Positions 44,012 to 55,972 of a stretch of 64,000 nt of DNA are shown piece by piece. How positions within the stretch are numbered: the first letter of the stretch is position 1; each line of letters starts with the position of its first letter. Under the pieces are notes generated by a model. That model was not told where the DNA came from, did not search any database, and saw nothing but the letters and a program-made list of their open reading frames with translations. Position numbers and translations under genes: made by a program. Source of the stretch: Streptococcus sp. VT 162 (GTDB lineage Bacteria > Bacillota > Bacilli > Lactobacillales > Streptococcaceae); the NCBI GenBank assembly GCA_000688775.2, contig CP007628.2, forward strand, positions 868,001-932,000. The letters are read 5' to 3'.

Positions 44012-45190
44012 ATGAATCGACATGCAATCCAGTTGATTAGTCGTGGGGCTATTAATAAGATAGGGAATATGCTCTATGATTATGGAAATAGTGTTTGGTT
44101 AGCATCAATGGGAACAGTAGGACAGACTGTTCTTGGGATTTACCAGATTTCTGAGTTGGTTACATCGATTCTAGTCAATCCCTTTGGCGGAGTGATTTCA
44201 GACCGCTTTTCGCGTCGCAAAATTTTGATGACGACAGACTTGATTTGTGGCGTTCTCTGTCTAGCTATTTCTTTCATCAGAAATGATAGCTTGATGATTG
44301 CTGCTCTGATCTTCGCAAATATTGTTCAGGCGGTTGCCTTTGCATTTTCTCGTACAGCCAACAAAGCCATTATAACTGAGGTTGTAGAGAAAGACGAGAT
44401 TGTGACCTATAATGCTCGCTTAGAGCTAGTCTTGCAGGTTGTAGGCGTTAGCTCCCCTGTACTTTCTTTCATCGTTTTACAATTTGCTAGTCTCCATATG
44501 ACGCTTGTTTTAGATGCCATTAGTTTTTTCATCGCATTTATCTTAGTAGCTTTCCTCCCCAAAAAAGAGGCTAAGGAACAAGTGAAAAGGACTCTCAGCT
44601 GGAAAAATATTTTTGCTGATATGAAAGAAGGGATTCGATATATTTGGCGCCAGCAAGAAATCTTTTTCCTTTTGGTAGTCGCTTCCAGTGTTAATTTCTT
44701 TTTTGCAGCTTTTGAATTTCTCCTCCCTTTTTCAGATCGACTATACGGGGTAGAAGGAGCTTATGCAACTATTTTGACTATGGGCGCTATTGGTTCGATT
44801 ATCGGAGCTCTTCTAGCTAGCAAAATAAAGGCAGGTGTTTATAATCTTTTGATTCTATTGGCCTTGACTGGAGTTGGAGTTTTTATGATGGGGTTACCAT
44901 TGCCAACTTTTCTTTCCTTTTCTGGAAATTTAGTTTGTGAACTGTTTATGACGATTTTTAATATTCACTTTTTTACTCAGGTTCAAACCAAGGTTGAGGG
45001 GGAATACTTGGGAAGAGTACTAAGCACCATTTTTACCTTAGCCATCCTATTTATGCCGATTGCAAAAGGCTTTATGACGGTGCTACCAAGTGTCAATCTC
45101 TCTTCTTTTCTGATAATTGGAAGCGGGGTTGTCATCCTGTCTTGTTTCTCCCTCGTTTATGTGCGAAGTCATTTTAAAAAAGAGTTATAA
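44012..45190 (+). CDS. MFS transporter
   Basis: A 392-residue major facilitator protein with about 12 hydrophobic helices. The cytoplasmic loop after helix 2 is NPFGGVISDRFSRRKILMTTD, the MFS motif A (G-x-x-x-D-R-x-x-R-R/K), and FSRTANKAIITEVVEKDEI fits the MefE/YkuC-like drug or macrolide efflux subgroup. Its proper start is the ATG at 44012 with GAGAGGAG 8 nt upstream. The position next to an Rgg regulator suggests that export is controlled by this regulator. Substrate unknown. Confidence 0.9.
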   Translation: MNRHAIQLISRGAINKIGNMLYDYGNSVWLASMGTVGQTVLGIYQISELVTSILVNPFGGVISDRFSRRKILMTTDLICGVLCLAISFIRNDSLMIAALIFANIVQAVAFAFSRTANKAIITEVVEKDEIVTYNARLELVLQVVGVSSPVLSFIVLQFASLHMTLVLDAISFFIAFILVAFLPKKEAKEQVKRTLSWKNIFADMKEGIRYIWRQQEIFFLLVVASSVNFFFAAFEFLLPFSDRLYGVEGAYATILTMGAIGSIIGALLASKIKAGVYNLLILLALTGVGVFMMGLPLPTFLSFSGNLVCELFMTIFNIHFFTQVQTKVEGEYLGRVLSTIFTLAILFMPIAKGFMTVLPSVNLSSFLIIGSGVVILSCFSLVYVRSHFKKEL

Positions 45191-45243
45191 TTTCTCTTTT
45201 TTAGAAAATATTTCTCTACAATCCATTTTTCAGTCCTTCTCTA

Positions 45244-47238
<1,995 letters not shown>

Positions 47239-47261
47239 AGAATAGTTGAAAAATAGATGTT

Positions 47262-47280
47262 AGATAGTCTGGAACTATCT
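47262..47280 (+). terminator. Possible terminator after ligA
   Basis: AGATAGT-CTGGA-ACTATCT hairpin 23 nt after the stop. The T-run is not immediate, so the call is weak. A second inverted repeat, TGCTGAA (47323-47329) with TTCAGCA (47345-47351), lies in the pulA leader; no clear pulA promoter is seen. Confidence 0.4.
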
Positions 47281-47387
47281 CTCCTGATGTGTTTTTATAT
47301 CTATTAAAGCTATTCTCTATTGTGCTGAAATTCCCGTTAAATTCTTCAGCATGACTTAAAAATTAAAATTAGGAATTAGGAAAAGAA

Positions 47388-49673
47388 ATGTATAGATACC
47401 CTGTAGTCATCCATTTTCACCGAAAAAATGGGGATTATGATGCTTGTTCATTCAGTAGAAAACAGGCAGATATTAAAGAAAATTTGTATTATGAAAATGA
47501 CTATTTTGGAGCAAAATTCTCCTTTACAGTTACAAGTGCAGAAAGGCTCGATACTCTGACCTTTTCTGTCGAAATAGATGGGAAGACAAAAGACTATCTC
47601 CTACGGTTTAACCATTATCCACTGTTGACTGAGGTTTGGATTTTGGATGGTGATGAGACAGTTTATTATTCTGAAAATCCAGCCATTGCAAGTCCTTGCT
47701 ATAAAGATCGAAACCCGTTTGCTTTTGATAAAGCCTTTCACAGTGAAAGTTTTGATCACCATTGGGGATACCAAGGAGAGTTGGGTTATAGTATCTCTGA
47801 CTACCAGACAAGCTTTAAACTCTGGGCTCCAACAGCTACAGCAGTCCAAGTTGTTGTTTATGAAAATACAAGTAACGACGCGCCGATTTGGAAAACCTTT
47901 AATCTTGAGCGTGGGAATAGCTATTCATACAGCCATAAGTACAATACCATTGGTGTTTGGAGTGTAGACTTGGATGAAAATCTTGCAGGTAAAGCTTATC
48001 AGTATCAGATTGAATTCCCTCATCACAAGAGTTTGACAAGAGATCCTTATACAATTGCAACCAGTCCTGACGGGAAACGTTCTGTCATCCTCTCTCAGCA
48101 AGATAGACAGGTAGAAGGATTTAAAGTCAAACATGGGACAGATGCTCCTTGGCGTTTGGAAAACCCATGTAAAGCCGTTATCTGTGAGATGCACATTCGT
48201 GATTTTACAAAATCACCGACATCTGGAGTTCCAGAAAACCTTCGAGGGACCTTCCTTGGGGCTACCCAGACTGGAACAGTTAACCAGTATGGTCAAGCAA
48301 CTGCCTTTGACTATATCAAAGAACTCGGCTGTAATTATGTTCAGCTCCAACCAATCTTTGATCGCCATAAGGAATACGACGAGGACGGAAATGTAACCTA
48401 TAACTGGGGTTATGACCCTCAAAACTACAATGCGCCAGAACCAAGTTTCTCCAGCAATCCAGATGATCCAGGACAAGTCGTTCGTGATCTGAAAACGATG
48501 GTTCAGGCCTATCATGATGCTGGAATCGGTGTCATCATGGACGTTGTTTATAATCACACCTTCTCAACGGTTGATGCACCTTTCCAGACAACAGTTCCAG
48601 ATTATTACTACCGCATGAACCCAGATGGAACCTTCCAAAACGGAACAGGTGTTGGAAATGAAACCGCAAGCGAACACGAAATGTACCGCAAGTATATGAT
48701 TGACTCACTCCTTTATTGGGTGAAAGAATACAATATTGACGGTTTCCGTTTCGACTTGATGGGAATTCACGATGTCAAAACCATGCAAGCGATTCGTTGG
48801 GCACTTGATGAAGTTGATCCACGTATTATCACCTATGGAGAAGGTTGGGATATGGGGACTGGTCTTGCACCTTATGACAAAGCCAAGAAGGATAATGCCT
48901 ACCAGATGCCAAATATTGGATTCTTCAATGATGATCAGCGTGATGCCATCAAAGGAGGAGAAGTTTATGGCTCAATCAAGGCAGGATTTGTTAGCGGTGC
49001 AGCTACAGAACCGATTGTAGCCAAAGCTATTCTTGGTAGCCGAGAGTTGGGCTCATATCTTAGTCCAAACCAAGTTCTTAACTATGTAGAAGCCCATGAT
49101 AATTACAACTTGCATGATTTGTTAGTGACCCTTCATCCAGATCACAGTTCAGATAAGATTATGCGTCAGGTTGAGACAGCAACAGCGATGAGCATTCTTA
49201 TGCAAGGGATGTCCTTTATAGAGCTGGGTCAAGAATTTGGCCGCACCAAACTCCTTGCTACTGGAGAAAATGGCGAGCTCACTGCGGCAGATAGAGAACG
49301 TGCCATGAATAGTTACAATGCTCCAGATAGTGTCAACCAGGTCAACTGGGATTTAATCAATGAGAGACAAGAGAGCATTGACTTTATTCGCCAGATTATT
49401 CGCCTAAAAACACAAATGCGTGCTTTCTCTTATCCTACATACGAAGAAGTTTATCGTCATGTCTTCGTCCATACAGCTGCTGAAAATAGTGGGTGGATTG
49501 TTTACGAGATTCACGGTGGAGCAGAGCACTTATTGGTGGTATTCAATGCTAAAGGAACTTCCTTCTACTTTGAAAATGCAGGAAACCTTGAAATGCTGGT
49601 GTCCAATAGTCGTTCTAAAGAGTCTAATGTGATTGATGATATCAGCGTTGCAGTCTTGAAGGTACTTTCATAG
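47388..49673 (+). CDS. pulA: Type I pullulanase (intracellular debranching enzyme)
   Basis: A 761-residue alpha-1,6-glucosidase of family GH13 that debranches glycogen and maltodextrins. No signal peptide is present, so it works in the cytosol, unlike the cell-wall SpuA of streptococci. An N-terminal domain is followed by a CBM48-like segment (YSISDYQTSFKLWAPTATAVQVVVY), the type I signature YNWGYDPQNYNAPE near 342, then GH13 regions VVYNHTF near 388, GFRFDLMG with nucleophile D456, and EAHDN near 566. It opens the glycogen block; gapN and glgBCDA follow on the same strand. AGGA precedes the ATG. Confidence 0.95.
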   Translation: MYRYPVVIHFHRKNGDYDACSFSRKQADIKENLYYENDYFGAKFSFTVTSAERLDTLTFSVEIDGKTKDYLLRFNHYPLLTEVWILDGDETVYYSENPAIASPCYKDRNPFAFDKAFHSESFDHHWGYQGELGYSISDYQTSFKLWAPTATAVQVVVYENTSNDAPIWKTFNLERGNSYSYSHKYNTIGVWSVDLDENLAGKAYQYQIEFPHHKSLTRDPYTIATSPDGKRSVILSQQDRQVEGFKVKHGTDAPWRLENPCKAVICEMHIRDFTKSPTSGVPENLRGTFLGATQTGTVNQYGQATAFDYIKELGCNYVQLQPIFDRHKEYDEDGNVTYNWGYDPQNYNAPEPSFSSNPDDPGQVVRDLKTMVQAYHDAGIGVIMDVVYNHTFSTVDAPFQTTVPDYYYRMNPDGTFQNGTGVGNETASEHEMYRKYMIDSLLYWVKEYNIDGFRFDLMGIHDVKTMQAIRWALDEVDPRIITYGEGWDMGTGLAPYDKAKKDNAYQMPNIGFFNDDQRDAIKGGEVYGSIKAGFVSGAATEPIVAKAILGSRELGSYLSPNQVLNYVEAHDNYNLHDLLVTLHPDHSSDKIMRQVETATAMSILMQGMSFIELGQEFGRTKLLATGENGELTAADRERAMNSYNAPDSVNQVNWDLINERQESIDFIRQIIRLKTQMRAFSYPTYEEVYRHVFVHTAAENSGWIVYEIHGGAEHLLVVFNAKGTSFYFENAGNLEMLVSNSRSKESNVIDDISVAVLKVLS

Positions 49674-49683
49674 TAAATGCCAC

Positions 49684-49714
49684 AAAAAGGTTTAGTAAAA
49701 CTAGACCTTTTTTT
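49684..49714 (+). terminator. Terminator after pulA
   Basis: AAAAAGGTTTA (49684-49694), 7-nt loop, TAGACCTTTTT (49702-49712), then T. Confidence 0.8.
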
Positions 49715-49715
49715 G

Positions 49716-49792
49716 ATTATGTGACTATTAGTCCGTCTCGCTCCGTAAGGCCCTGGGACAAACCACCCGTTAGACGGGTGGTTATGATTTTT
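49716..49792 (+). repeat. Hairpin-bearing dispersed repeat, copy 2
   Basis: A 77-bp copy of the element at 37724-37801, in the same orientation. It starts directly after the pulA terminator T-run and ends with the same hairpin (AACCACCCGT at 49771-49780, ACGGGTGGTT at 49784-49793, with TAG loop). It has neither promoter nor coding capacity. The tight identity over 75 positions with the flanks differing completely shows a mobile or copied unit and not shared ancestry of the region. Confidence 0.85.
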
Positions 49793-49882
49793 ATTGAAAA
49801 ACCAATATCTAATAGGAATAAATTTCAAATAATTTGAAGAATCAAGCTTGTGAAAAAAATATCAATATTTTCCAAAAAGGGG

Positions 49883-49910
49883 TTGTAATTTTCTGAAAAT
49901 TTGATAAAAT
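49883..49910 (+). promoter_or_regulatory. Promoter of gapN
   Basis: TTGTAA (49883-49888), 16-bp spacer, TGATAAAAT (TAAAAT at 49905-49910). A Rex-like half-site TTGTGAA lies upstream at 49848-49854. Confidence 0.6.
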
Positions 49911-49941
49911 AAGGTTTAATCATTTTCAGGAGGAAGAGAAT

Positions 49942-51366
49942 TTGACAAATTATCAGAATTTAGTGAATGGAAAATGGAAATCATCAGAGAATGAAATTGC
50001 CATCTATTCTCCCATCAATCAGGAAAAGCTGGGGACAGTTCCCGCTATGAGTCAGGCTGAAGTAGATGAGGCTATGAAAGCAGCGCGTGCAGCTCTCCCA
50101 GCATGGCGTGATTTAGCACCCGTTGAGCGTGCAGCCTATTTGCATAAGACAGCAGACATTTTGGAACGTGATAAAGAAAAAATTGGTACAATTCTTGCCA
50201 AGGAGGTTGCAAAAGGGATTAAAGCAGCCATTGGAGAAGTAGTACGTACAGCAGATTTGATTCGTTTTGCTGCTGAGGAAGGTCTCCGTATTACTGGACA
50301 AGCAATGGAAGGAGGCGGTTTTGAAGCTGCAAGTAAAAACAAGCTAGCCGTTGTCCGTCGTGAGCCAGTTGGTGTCGTTTTAGCTATCGCGCCATTTAAC
50401 TACCCAGTCAACCTTTCTGGATCTAAGATTGCTCCGGCTTTGATTGCAGGAAATGTCGTTATGTTCAAACCACCAACACAAGGCTCTATTTCTGGTCTCT
50501 TGTTGGCTAAAGCATTTGACGAAGCAGGAATCCCAGCAGGTGTCTTTAACACCATCACTGGACGTGGTTCTGAAATCGGAGACTACATCATCGAACACAA
50601 GGAAGTGAATTTCATTAACTTTACAGGTTCAACACCGATTGGTGAGCGTATTGGTCGTTTAGCTGGTATGCGCCCGATTATGCTTGAGCTTGGTGGAAAA
50701 GATGCTGCAATTGTCTTAGAAGACGCAGATTTAGAAAATGCAGCTAAGCAAATCGTAGGTGGTGCCTTTAGCTACTCTGGTCAGCGTTGTACCGCTATCA
50801 AACGTGTTTTAGTTGTGGAAAGCGTAGCAGACAGATTGGCAGAATTGCTCCAAGCTGAAGTCGCTAAGCTAACAGTGGGTGATCCATTTGACAATGCAGA
50901 TATCACACCTGTTATTGACAATGCTTCAGCTGATTTCATCTGGGGATTGATTCAAGATGCTCAGGAAAAAGGAGCCAAAGCGCTCAGCCTAATCAAACGT
51001 GAGAATAATCTCATTTGGCCAGGACTTTTTGATTATGTCACAAGAGATATGAAATTAGCCTGGGAAGAACCATTTGGACCTGTTCTTCCAATTATTCGAG
51101 TTGCAGATGCCAATGAAGCACTTGAAATTGCTAATGAATCAGAATTCGGTCTTCAATCTTCAGTCTTTACAAATGACTTTAAGAAGGCATTTGAAATTGC
51201 TGAGAAACTTGAAGTTGGTACCGTTCATATTAATAATAAAACACAACGTGGACCAGATAATTTCCCATTCCTTGGTGTAAAAGGTTCTGGTGCAGGAGTG
51301 CAAGGAATTAAATATAGTATCGAAGCGATGACAAATGTTAAATCCATTGTTTTTGATGTGAGATAA
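49942..51366 (+). CDS. gapN: NADP-dependent non-phosphorylating glyceraldehyde-3-phosphate dehydrogenase
   Basis: Oxidises glyceraldehyde-3-phosphate directly to 3-phosphoglycerate, making NADPH, important in streptococci that have an incomplete pentose phosphate route. The 474-residue aldehyde dehydrogenase has FTGSTPIGERIGRLAG near 226, the catalytic Glu near 249 in MLELGGKD, and the catalytic Cys near 283 in YSGQRCTAIKR. The start is a TTG at 49942, supported by AGGAGGA 8 nt upstream; no ATG is close. A terminator follows. It lies between pulA and glgB but has its own promoter. Confidence 0.96.
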   Translation: MTNYQNLVNGKWKSSENEIAIYSPINQEKLGTVPAMSQAEVDEAMKAARAALPAWRDLAPVERAAYLHKTADILERDKEKIGTILAKEVAKGIKAAIGEVVRTADLIRFAAEEGLRITGQAMEGGGFEAASKNKLAVVRREPVGVVLAIAPFNYPVNLSGSKIAPALIAGNVVMFKPPTQGSISGLLLAKAFDEAGIPAGVFNTITGRGSEIGDYIIEHKEVNFINFTGSTPIGERIGRLAGMRPIMLELGGKDAAIVLEDADLENAAKQIVGGAFSYSGQRCTAIKRVLVVESVADRLAELLQAEVAKLTVGDPFDNADITPVIDNASADFIWGLIQDAQEKGAKALSLIKRENNLIWPGLFDYVTRDMKLAWEEPFGPVLPIIRVADANEALEIANESEFGLQSSVFTNDFKKAFEIAEKLEVGTVHINNKTQRGPDNFPFLGVKGSGAGVQGIKYSIEAMTNVKSIVFDVR

Positions 51367-51371
51367 TTTAT

Positions 51372-51407
51372 AAAATCAGGAAAATAACTTTCTGGTTTTA
51401 TTTTTTT
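51372..51407 (+). terminator. Terminator after gapN
   Basis: AAAATCAGGAAA pairs with TTTCTGGTTTT (one bulged G), followed by a T-run to 51407. Confidence 0.8.
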
Positions 51408-51571
51408 CAAAAAAATACAGTAAAAAATTGATAAAAAGCGAATATTCTGGTATTATAATAAAAAAATATATGGAAATTGTTTCGTGTTCTATTTTCTGGA
51501 TATCTTTTTTAAAATGCAAGGTAATTTTTTGAAGGCTTTCATAAAAAAATATGATTTCCTTCGTAAATTAC

Positions 51572-51600
51572 TTGAAAGTTATCTTAAAAGAGTGTATAAT
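51572..51600 (+). promoter_or_regulatory. Promoter of glgB
   Basis: TTGAAA (51572-51577), 17-bp spacer, perfect TATAAT (51595-51600). Confidence 0.8.
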
Positions 51601-51608
51601 AGAATTAT

Positions 51609-51622
51609 AGAAAACGCTTACA
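51609..51622 (+). promoter_or_regulatory. cre-like CcpA site at the glgB start point
   Basis: AGAAAACGCTTACA matches the cre consensus TGAAARCGYTTTCA at about 12 of 14 positions. It starts 9 bp downstream of the -10 box, a position from which CcpA would repress. Confidence 0.6.
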
Positions 51623-51638
51623 AAAGAAAGGGGATTGA

Positions 51639-53528
51639 ATGAATAATCAAGAAGCATTAAGAACCTTTACTACAGGTGAGAACTTTCACCTTCAGCATTA
51701 TTTAGGAGCGCATAGAGAGGAGAAAAACGGAGAAATTGGCTATACCTTTAGGGTTTGGGCGCCAAATGCACAAGCAGTTCATCTAGTTGGTGATTTTACG
51801 AATTGGGTTGAGAATCAGATTCCCATGGTTCGTAATGAAGCAGGTGTTTGGGAAGTCTTTACAAGTCAAGCCCAGGAAGGTCAGATTTATAAATATCATA
51901 TCACGCGTGCAAATGGTCACCAGATTATGAAGATCGATCCGTTGGCAGTTTTTTTTGAAGCTAGACCGGGTACAGGAGCTGTTTTGACCAATATCCGTGA
52001 AAAGAAATGGAAAGATGGCCTTTGGCTAGCACGTCGCAAACGTCTGGGATTTTTCGAGAGACCAGTTAATATATATGAAGCCCATGCAGGATCTTGGAAG
52101 AGAAATCCAGATGGAAGTCCCTATACTTTTTCGCAACTGAAAGACGAGTTGATTCCATACTTAGTTGAGATGAACTATACACATATTGAGTTCATGCCTT
52201 TAATGGCTCACCCACTTGGATTGAGCTGGGGCTATCAACTTATGGGTTACTTTGCTTTTGAACATTCCTATGGTACACCTGAGGAATTCCAAGATTTCGT
52301 TGAAGAGTGTCATATAAATAATATCGGTGTTATCGTCGACTGGGTTCCAGGTCATTTCACTATTAATGATGATGCATTGGCATATTATGACGGTACACCA
52401 ACTTTTGAATACCAAGACCACAACAAGGCTCATAACTATGGTTGGGGTGCGCTGAATTTTGACCTCGGGAAAAATGAGGTCCAGTCTTTCCTGATTTCAA
52501 GTATTAAATTTTGGATTGATTTTTACCACTTAGATGGTATTCGGGTCGATGCAGTGAGCAATATGCTGTATCTAGATTATGATAATGCTCCTTGGACTCC
52601 AAACAAAGATGGTGGAAACCTTAACTACGAGGGTTATTATTTCCTTCAACGGTTGAACACAGTGATTAAGTTAGCTCATCCAGACATCATGATGATTGCA
52701 GAAGAAAGTTCATCAGCGACAAAGATTACTGGTATGAAAGAAATGGGTGGCCTTGGATTTGACTATAAATGGAATATGGGCTGGATGAACGACATTCTCC
52801 GTTTCTACGAGGAAGATCCGATTTATCGCAAGTATGACTTTAATCTTGTGACTTTCAGCTTTATGTATGTTTTCAATGAAAACTATCTCCTGCCTTTCTC
52901 ACATGATGAAGTGGTTCATGGCAAAAAGAGTATGATGCATAAGATGTGGGGGGATCGCTACAATCAGTTCGCAGGTCTGCGCAATCTCTACACCTATCAA
53001 ATTTGTCATCCAGGTAAGAAACTCTTGTTCATGGGTAGTGAGTACGGGCAATTCCTCGAGTGGAAGTCTGAGGAGCAGTTGGAATGGTCTAATCTAGAAG
53101 ATCCGATGAATGCCAAGATGAAGCATTTCACTTCACAACTGAATCAATTCTATAAAGACCATCGCTGTCTGTGGGAAATTGATACTAGTTATGATGGTAT
53201 CGAGATTATCGATGCTGATAATAGAGATCAGAGTGTCCTTTCCTTTATTCGTAAGGGCAAGAAAGACGAAATGTTAGTATGTGTCTTTAATATGGCACCA
53301 GTTGAACGTAAGGACTTTACGATTGGTTTACCTGTTGCAGGTATTTACGAAGAAGTTTGGAATACAGAATTAGAAGAATGGGGAGGTGTGTGGAAAGAGC
53401 ACAATCAAACAGTTCAGACTCAAGAAGGCTTATGGAAAGATTATGAGCAGACTTTGACCTTTACCTTGCCTGCCATGGGAGCAAGCATCTGGAAGATCAA
53501 GCGTCGTTTGAAACCAGCTAAGAAATAA
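51639..53528 (+). CDS. glgB: 1,4-alpha-glucan branching enzyme
   Basis: Introduces alpha-1,6 branches into glycogen. The 629 residues begin with a CBM48 domain ([20 protein letters not shown]), then the GH13 barrel with the branching-enzyme signatures [26 protein letters not shown] (nucleophile D304), MIAEESS (acid E355) and [13 protein letters not shown]. The C-terminal beta domain ends the protein. It is the first glycogen synthesis gene, with promoter and cre-like box upstream. The 172-bp gap to glgC holds only a possible weak promoter (TTGACT at 53643), so glgC may be cotranscribed. Confidence 0.96.
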   Translation: MNNQEALRTFTTGENFHLQHYLGAHREEKNGEIGYTFRVWAPNAQAVHLVGDFTNWVENQIPMVRNEAGVWEVFTSQAQEGQIYKYHITRANGHQIMKIDPLAVFFEARPGTGAVLTNIREKKWKDGLWLARRKRLGFFERPVNIYEAHAGSWKRNPDGSPYTFSQLKDELIPYLVEMNYTHIEFMPLMAHPLGLSWGYQLMGYFAFEHSYGTPEEFQDFVEECHINNIGVIVDWVPGHFTINDDALAYYDGTPTFEYQDHNKAHNYGWGALNFDLGKNEVQSFLISSIKFWIDFYHLDGIRVDAVSNMLYLDYDNAPWTPNKDGGNLNYEGYYFLQRLNTVIKLAHPDIMMIAEESSSATKITGMKEMGGLGFDYKWNMGWMNDILRFYEEDPIYRKYDFNLVTFSFMYVFNENYLLPFSHDEVVHGKKSMMHKMWGDRYNQFAGLRNLYTYQICHPGKKLLFMGSEYGQFLEWKSEEQLEWSNLEDPMNAKMKHFTSQLNQFYKDHRCLWEIDTSYDGIEIIDADNRDQSVLSFIRKGKKDEMLVCVFNMAPVERKDFTIGLPVAGIYEEVWNTELEEWGGVWKEHNQTVQTQEGLWKDYEQTLTFTLPAMGASIWKIKRRLKPAKK

Positions 53529-53700
53529 GAAAAAAGAATAATGAGCTATTGATTATAATTTTTTAGATTTTAAAAACGAATGTACTTGTATTGGACTTGA
53601 AACACAAGAGAAATGGATTTCCTATTATTTTTATAAAAAAGTTTGACTTCCGACCTTCTTTCGATTTTAACGTTCACATGTCTTTATAAAGGAGTAGAAA

Positions 53701-54843
53701 ATGAAGAATGAAATGCTAGCTTTGATCCTTGCGGGTGGGCAAGGAACACGTCTCGGAAAACTCACTCAAAGCATTGCCAAACCGGCAGTGCAATTCGGTG
53801 GGCGCTACCGTATCATTGACTTTGCTCTTTCCAACTGTGCAAACTCTGGAATCCATAATGTTGGTGTGATTACGCAGTACCAACCTCTTGCTTTGAACAA
53901 CCATATTGGAAATGGTTCGAGCTGGGGATTGGATGGTATCAATTCAGGTGTCTCTATTTTACAACCTTATTCAGCCAGCGAAGGAAACCGTTGGTTTGAA
54001 GGGACTAGTCACGCTATCTACCAAAACATTGACTACATCGACAGTGTTAATCCTGAGTATGTTTTGATTCTTTCTGGTGACCACATCTACAAGATGGACT
54101 ACGATGATATGCTTCAGTCACATAAAGATAACAATGCCAGTTTGACAGTAGCTGTCCTAGACGTACCTCTCAAAGAAGCTAGCCGTTTTGGTATCATGAA
54201 TACAGATGCCAATAACCGTATCGTTGAATTCGAAGAAAAACCTGCGCAACCTAAGTCTACAAAGGCTTCTATGGGGATTTATATTTTTGACTGGAAACGA
54301 CTTCGCAATATGCTTGTTGCTGCTGAAAAGAGCAATGTGGATATGTCAGACTTTGGGAAGAACGTTATCCCTAACTATCTCGAGTCTGGTGAAAGTGTCT
54401 ATGCTTATGAATTTAATGGCTACTGGAAAGATGTTGGTACGATTGAGTCACTTTGGGAAGCCAATATGGAGTACATTTCGCCAGAAAATGCCTTGGATAG
54501 CCGCAATCGTCAGTGGAAAATTTACTCAAGAAACTTGATCTCACCACCCAACTACTTTGGAGCACATGCACACGTTGAGGATTCATTGGTCGTGGATGGC
54601 TGTTTTGTAGATGGAACGGTTAAACGTTCGATTCTTTCAACAGAAGCACAGGTTCGTGAAGGAGCCGAGGTCGTTGATTCTGTCATCATGAGTGGGGCTA
54701 TTATTGGCCATGGAGCAAAGATTACTCGTGCTATTATCGGTGAGGGTGCCATTATTGCTGACGGCGTAGAGATTGACGGAACGGACGAAGTACAAGTAGT
54801 AGGATACAATGAAGTAGTGGGGGTAGCAACAGATGAAGATTGA
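53701..54843 (+). CDS. glgC: Glucose-1-phosphate adenylyltransferase, catalytic subunit
   Basis: Makes ADP-glucose from glucose-1-phosphate and ATP, the committed step to glycogen. The 380-residue protein has the nucleotide loop [11 protein letters not shown] (12-22), [19 protein letters not shown] near 26-45, the catalytic-type [11 protein letters not shown] near 123, the sugar-phosphate motif [17 protein letters not shown] with Lys near 189, and a left-handed helix domain at the C-terminus. AAAGGAG precedes the ATG. It overlaps glgD by 11 nt; together they form the firmicute GlgC/GlgD heteromer. Confidence 0.96.
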   Translation: MKNEMLALILAGGQGTRLGKLTQSIAKPAVQFGGRYRIIDFALSNCANSGIHNVGVITQYQPLALNNHIGNGSSWGLDGINSGVSILQPYSASEGNRWFEGTSHAIYQNIDYIDSVNPEYVLILSGDHIYKMDYDDMLQSHKDNNASLTVAVLDVPLKEASRFGIMNTDANNRIVEFEEKPAQPKSTKASMGIYIFDWKRLRNMLVAAEKSNVDMSDFGKNVIPNYLESGESVYAYEFNGYWKDVGTIESLWEANMEYISPENALDSRNRQWKIYSRNLISPPNYFGAHAHVEDSLVVDGCFVDGTVKRSILSTEAQVREGAEVVDSVIMSGAIIGHGAKITRAIIGEGAIIADGVEIDGTDEVQVVGYNEVVGVATDED

Positions 54844-55972
54844 TAAATATTCAGCCATTTTAGGAAACACAGTTGGTTTTCATGATATGTCAACGTTAAC
54901 AGAACACCGTCCGGTGGCTAGCTTGCCTTTCGGTGGGAAATACCGTTTGATTGACTTCCCCCTTTCCAGTCTTGCAAATGCAGGTGTTCGTAGTATCTTT
55001 GGTATTTTCCAACAAGATAATATCAGCTCAGTATTCGACCATATTCGTTCAGGTCGTGAGTGGGGCTTGTCAACCCTTCTAAGTCACTACTATCTAGGAA
55101 TTTACAATACTCGTGTTGAAAGCAGTACAGTTGGAAAAGAGTATTACCAACAGCTTCTTACCTACTTGAGACGTTCAGGTTCAAACCAAACCGTTTCGAT
55201 TAACTGCGATGTGCTGGTGAATATTGACTTGAATCAAGTCTTCCACCTACACAATACAACGAATGGTCCGATCACAGTTGTATATAAGAAACTTCCAAAG
55301 AAAGACATTTCAGATGTGAATGCTATCTTGGAAATCGATGAAACTGACCATGTTCGTTCGCACAAACTCTTTGATAATAAATCTACAGATGAACTCTTCA
55401 ACATGTCTACAGATATCTTTGTTGTGGATACTCCTTGGTTGATTGAACGACTTGAAGAAGAGGCTCAGAAAGAATATCCTGAAAAGTTGCGCTATGTTCT
55501 TCGCGATTTGGCTGTAAAAGAAGGTGCTTTTGCATACGAATACACAGGCTACTTAGCAAATATTCACTCTGTTCAATCCTACTATCAAGCAAATATTGAT
55601 ATGCTTGAATCTAAAAAATTCTACTCTCTTTTCTCACCAAATCAAAAGATTTATACCAAAGTTAAGAATGAAGAACCAACCTACTATGCGAATACTTCAA
55701 AAGTAAGTACTTCTCAGTTTGCTTCTGGTAGTATCATTGAGGGTCAAGTAGTTCAGTCAGTCCTATCTCGTAACATTTATGTTCACAAAGATAGTGTGGT
55801 GAAGGACAGCATTTTATTCCCTCGAGTTGTGATTGGTCAAGGTGCCCAGGTTGAATATGCCATTCTAGACAAGGGAGTTGAGGTTGCGGACGGTGTTGTC
55901 ATTCGAGGCACAGCAGAACATCCAGTTGTAGTTAAGAAGGGTGAAACAGTAACAGAGGACATTTACTCATGA
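54833..55972 (+). CDS. glgD: Glucose-1-phosphate adenylyltransferase regulatory subunit GlgD
   Basis: A 379-residue homologue of GlgC with the same fold, but the nucleotide loop is degraded: the N-terminus reads [22 protein letters not shown] instead of the GGxGTRL pattern, and the catalytic Asp region reads NCDVLVNID. In other firmicutes GlgD is inactive alone and stimulates GlgC, so the same role is expected here. [20 protein letters not shown] aligns with the GlgC counterpart. Translation is coupled with glgC (11-nt overlap) and glgA (4-nt overlap). Confidence 0.95.
   Translation: MKIDKYSAILGNTVGFHDMSTLTEHRPVASLPFGGKYRLIDFPLSSLANAGVRSIFGIFQQDNISSVFDHIRSGREWGLSTLLSHYYLGIYNTRVESSTVGKEYYQQLLTYLRRSGSNQTVSINCDVLVNIDLNQVFHLHNTTNGPITVVYKKLPKKDISDVNAILEIDETDHVRSHKLFDNKSTDELFNMSTDIFVVDTPWLIERLEEEAQKEYPEKLRYVLRDLAVKEGAFAYEYTGYLANIHSVQSYYQANIDMLESKKFYSLFSPNQKIYTKVKNEEPTYYANTSKVSTSQFASGSIIEGQVVQSVLSRNIYVHKDSVVKDSILFPRVVIGQGAQVEYAILDKGVEVADGVVIRGTAEHPVVVKKGETVTEDIYS

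Noticed and set aside
53529..53700. Separate strong promoter for glgC
   Set aside because: Only TTGACT with a poor TTTAAC at 17 bp was found; it is not good enough to list as a promoter.
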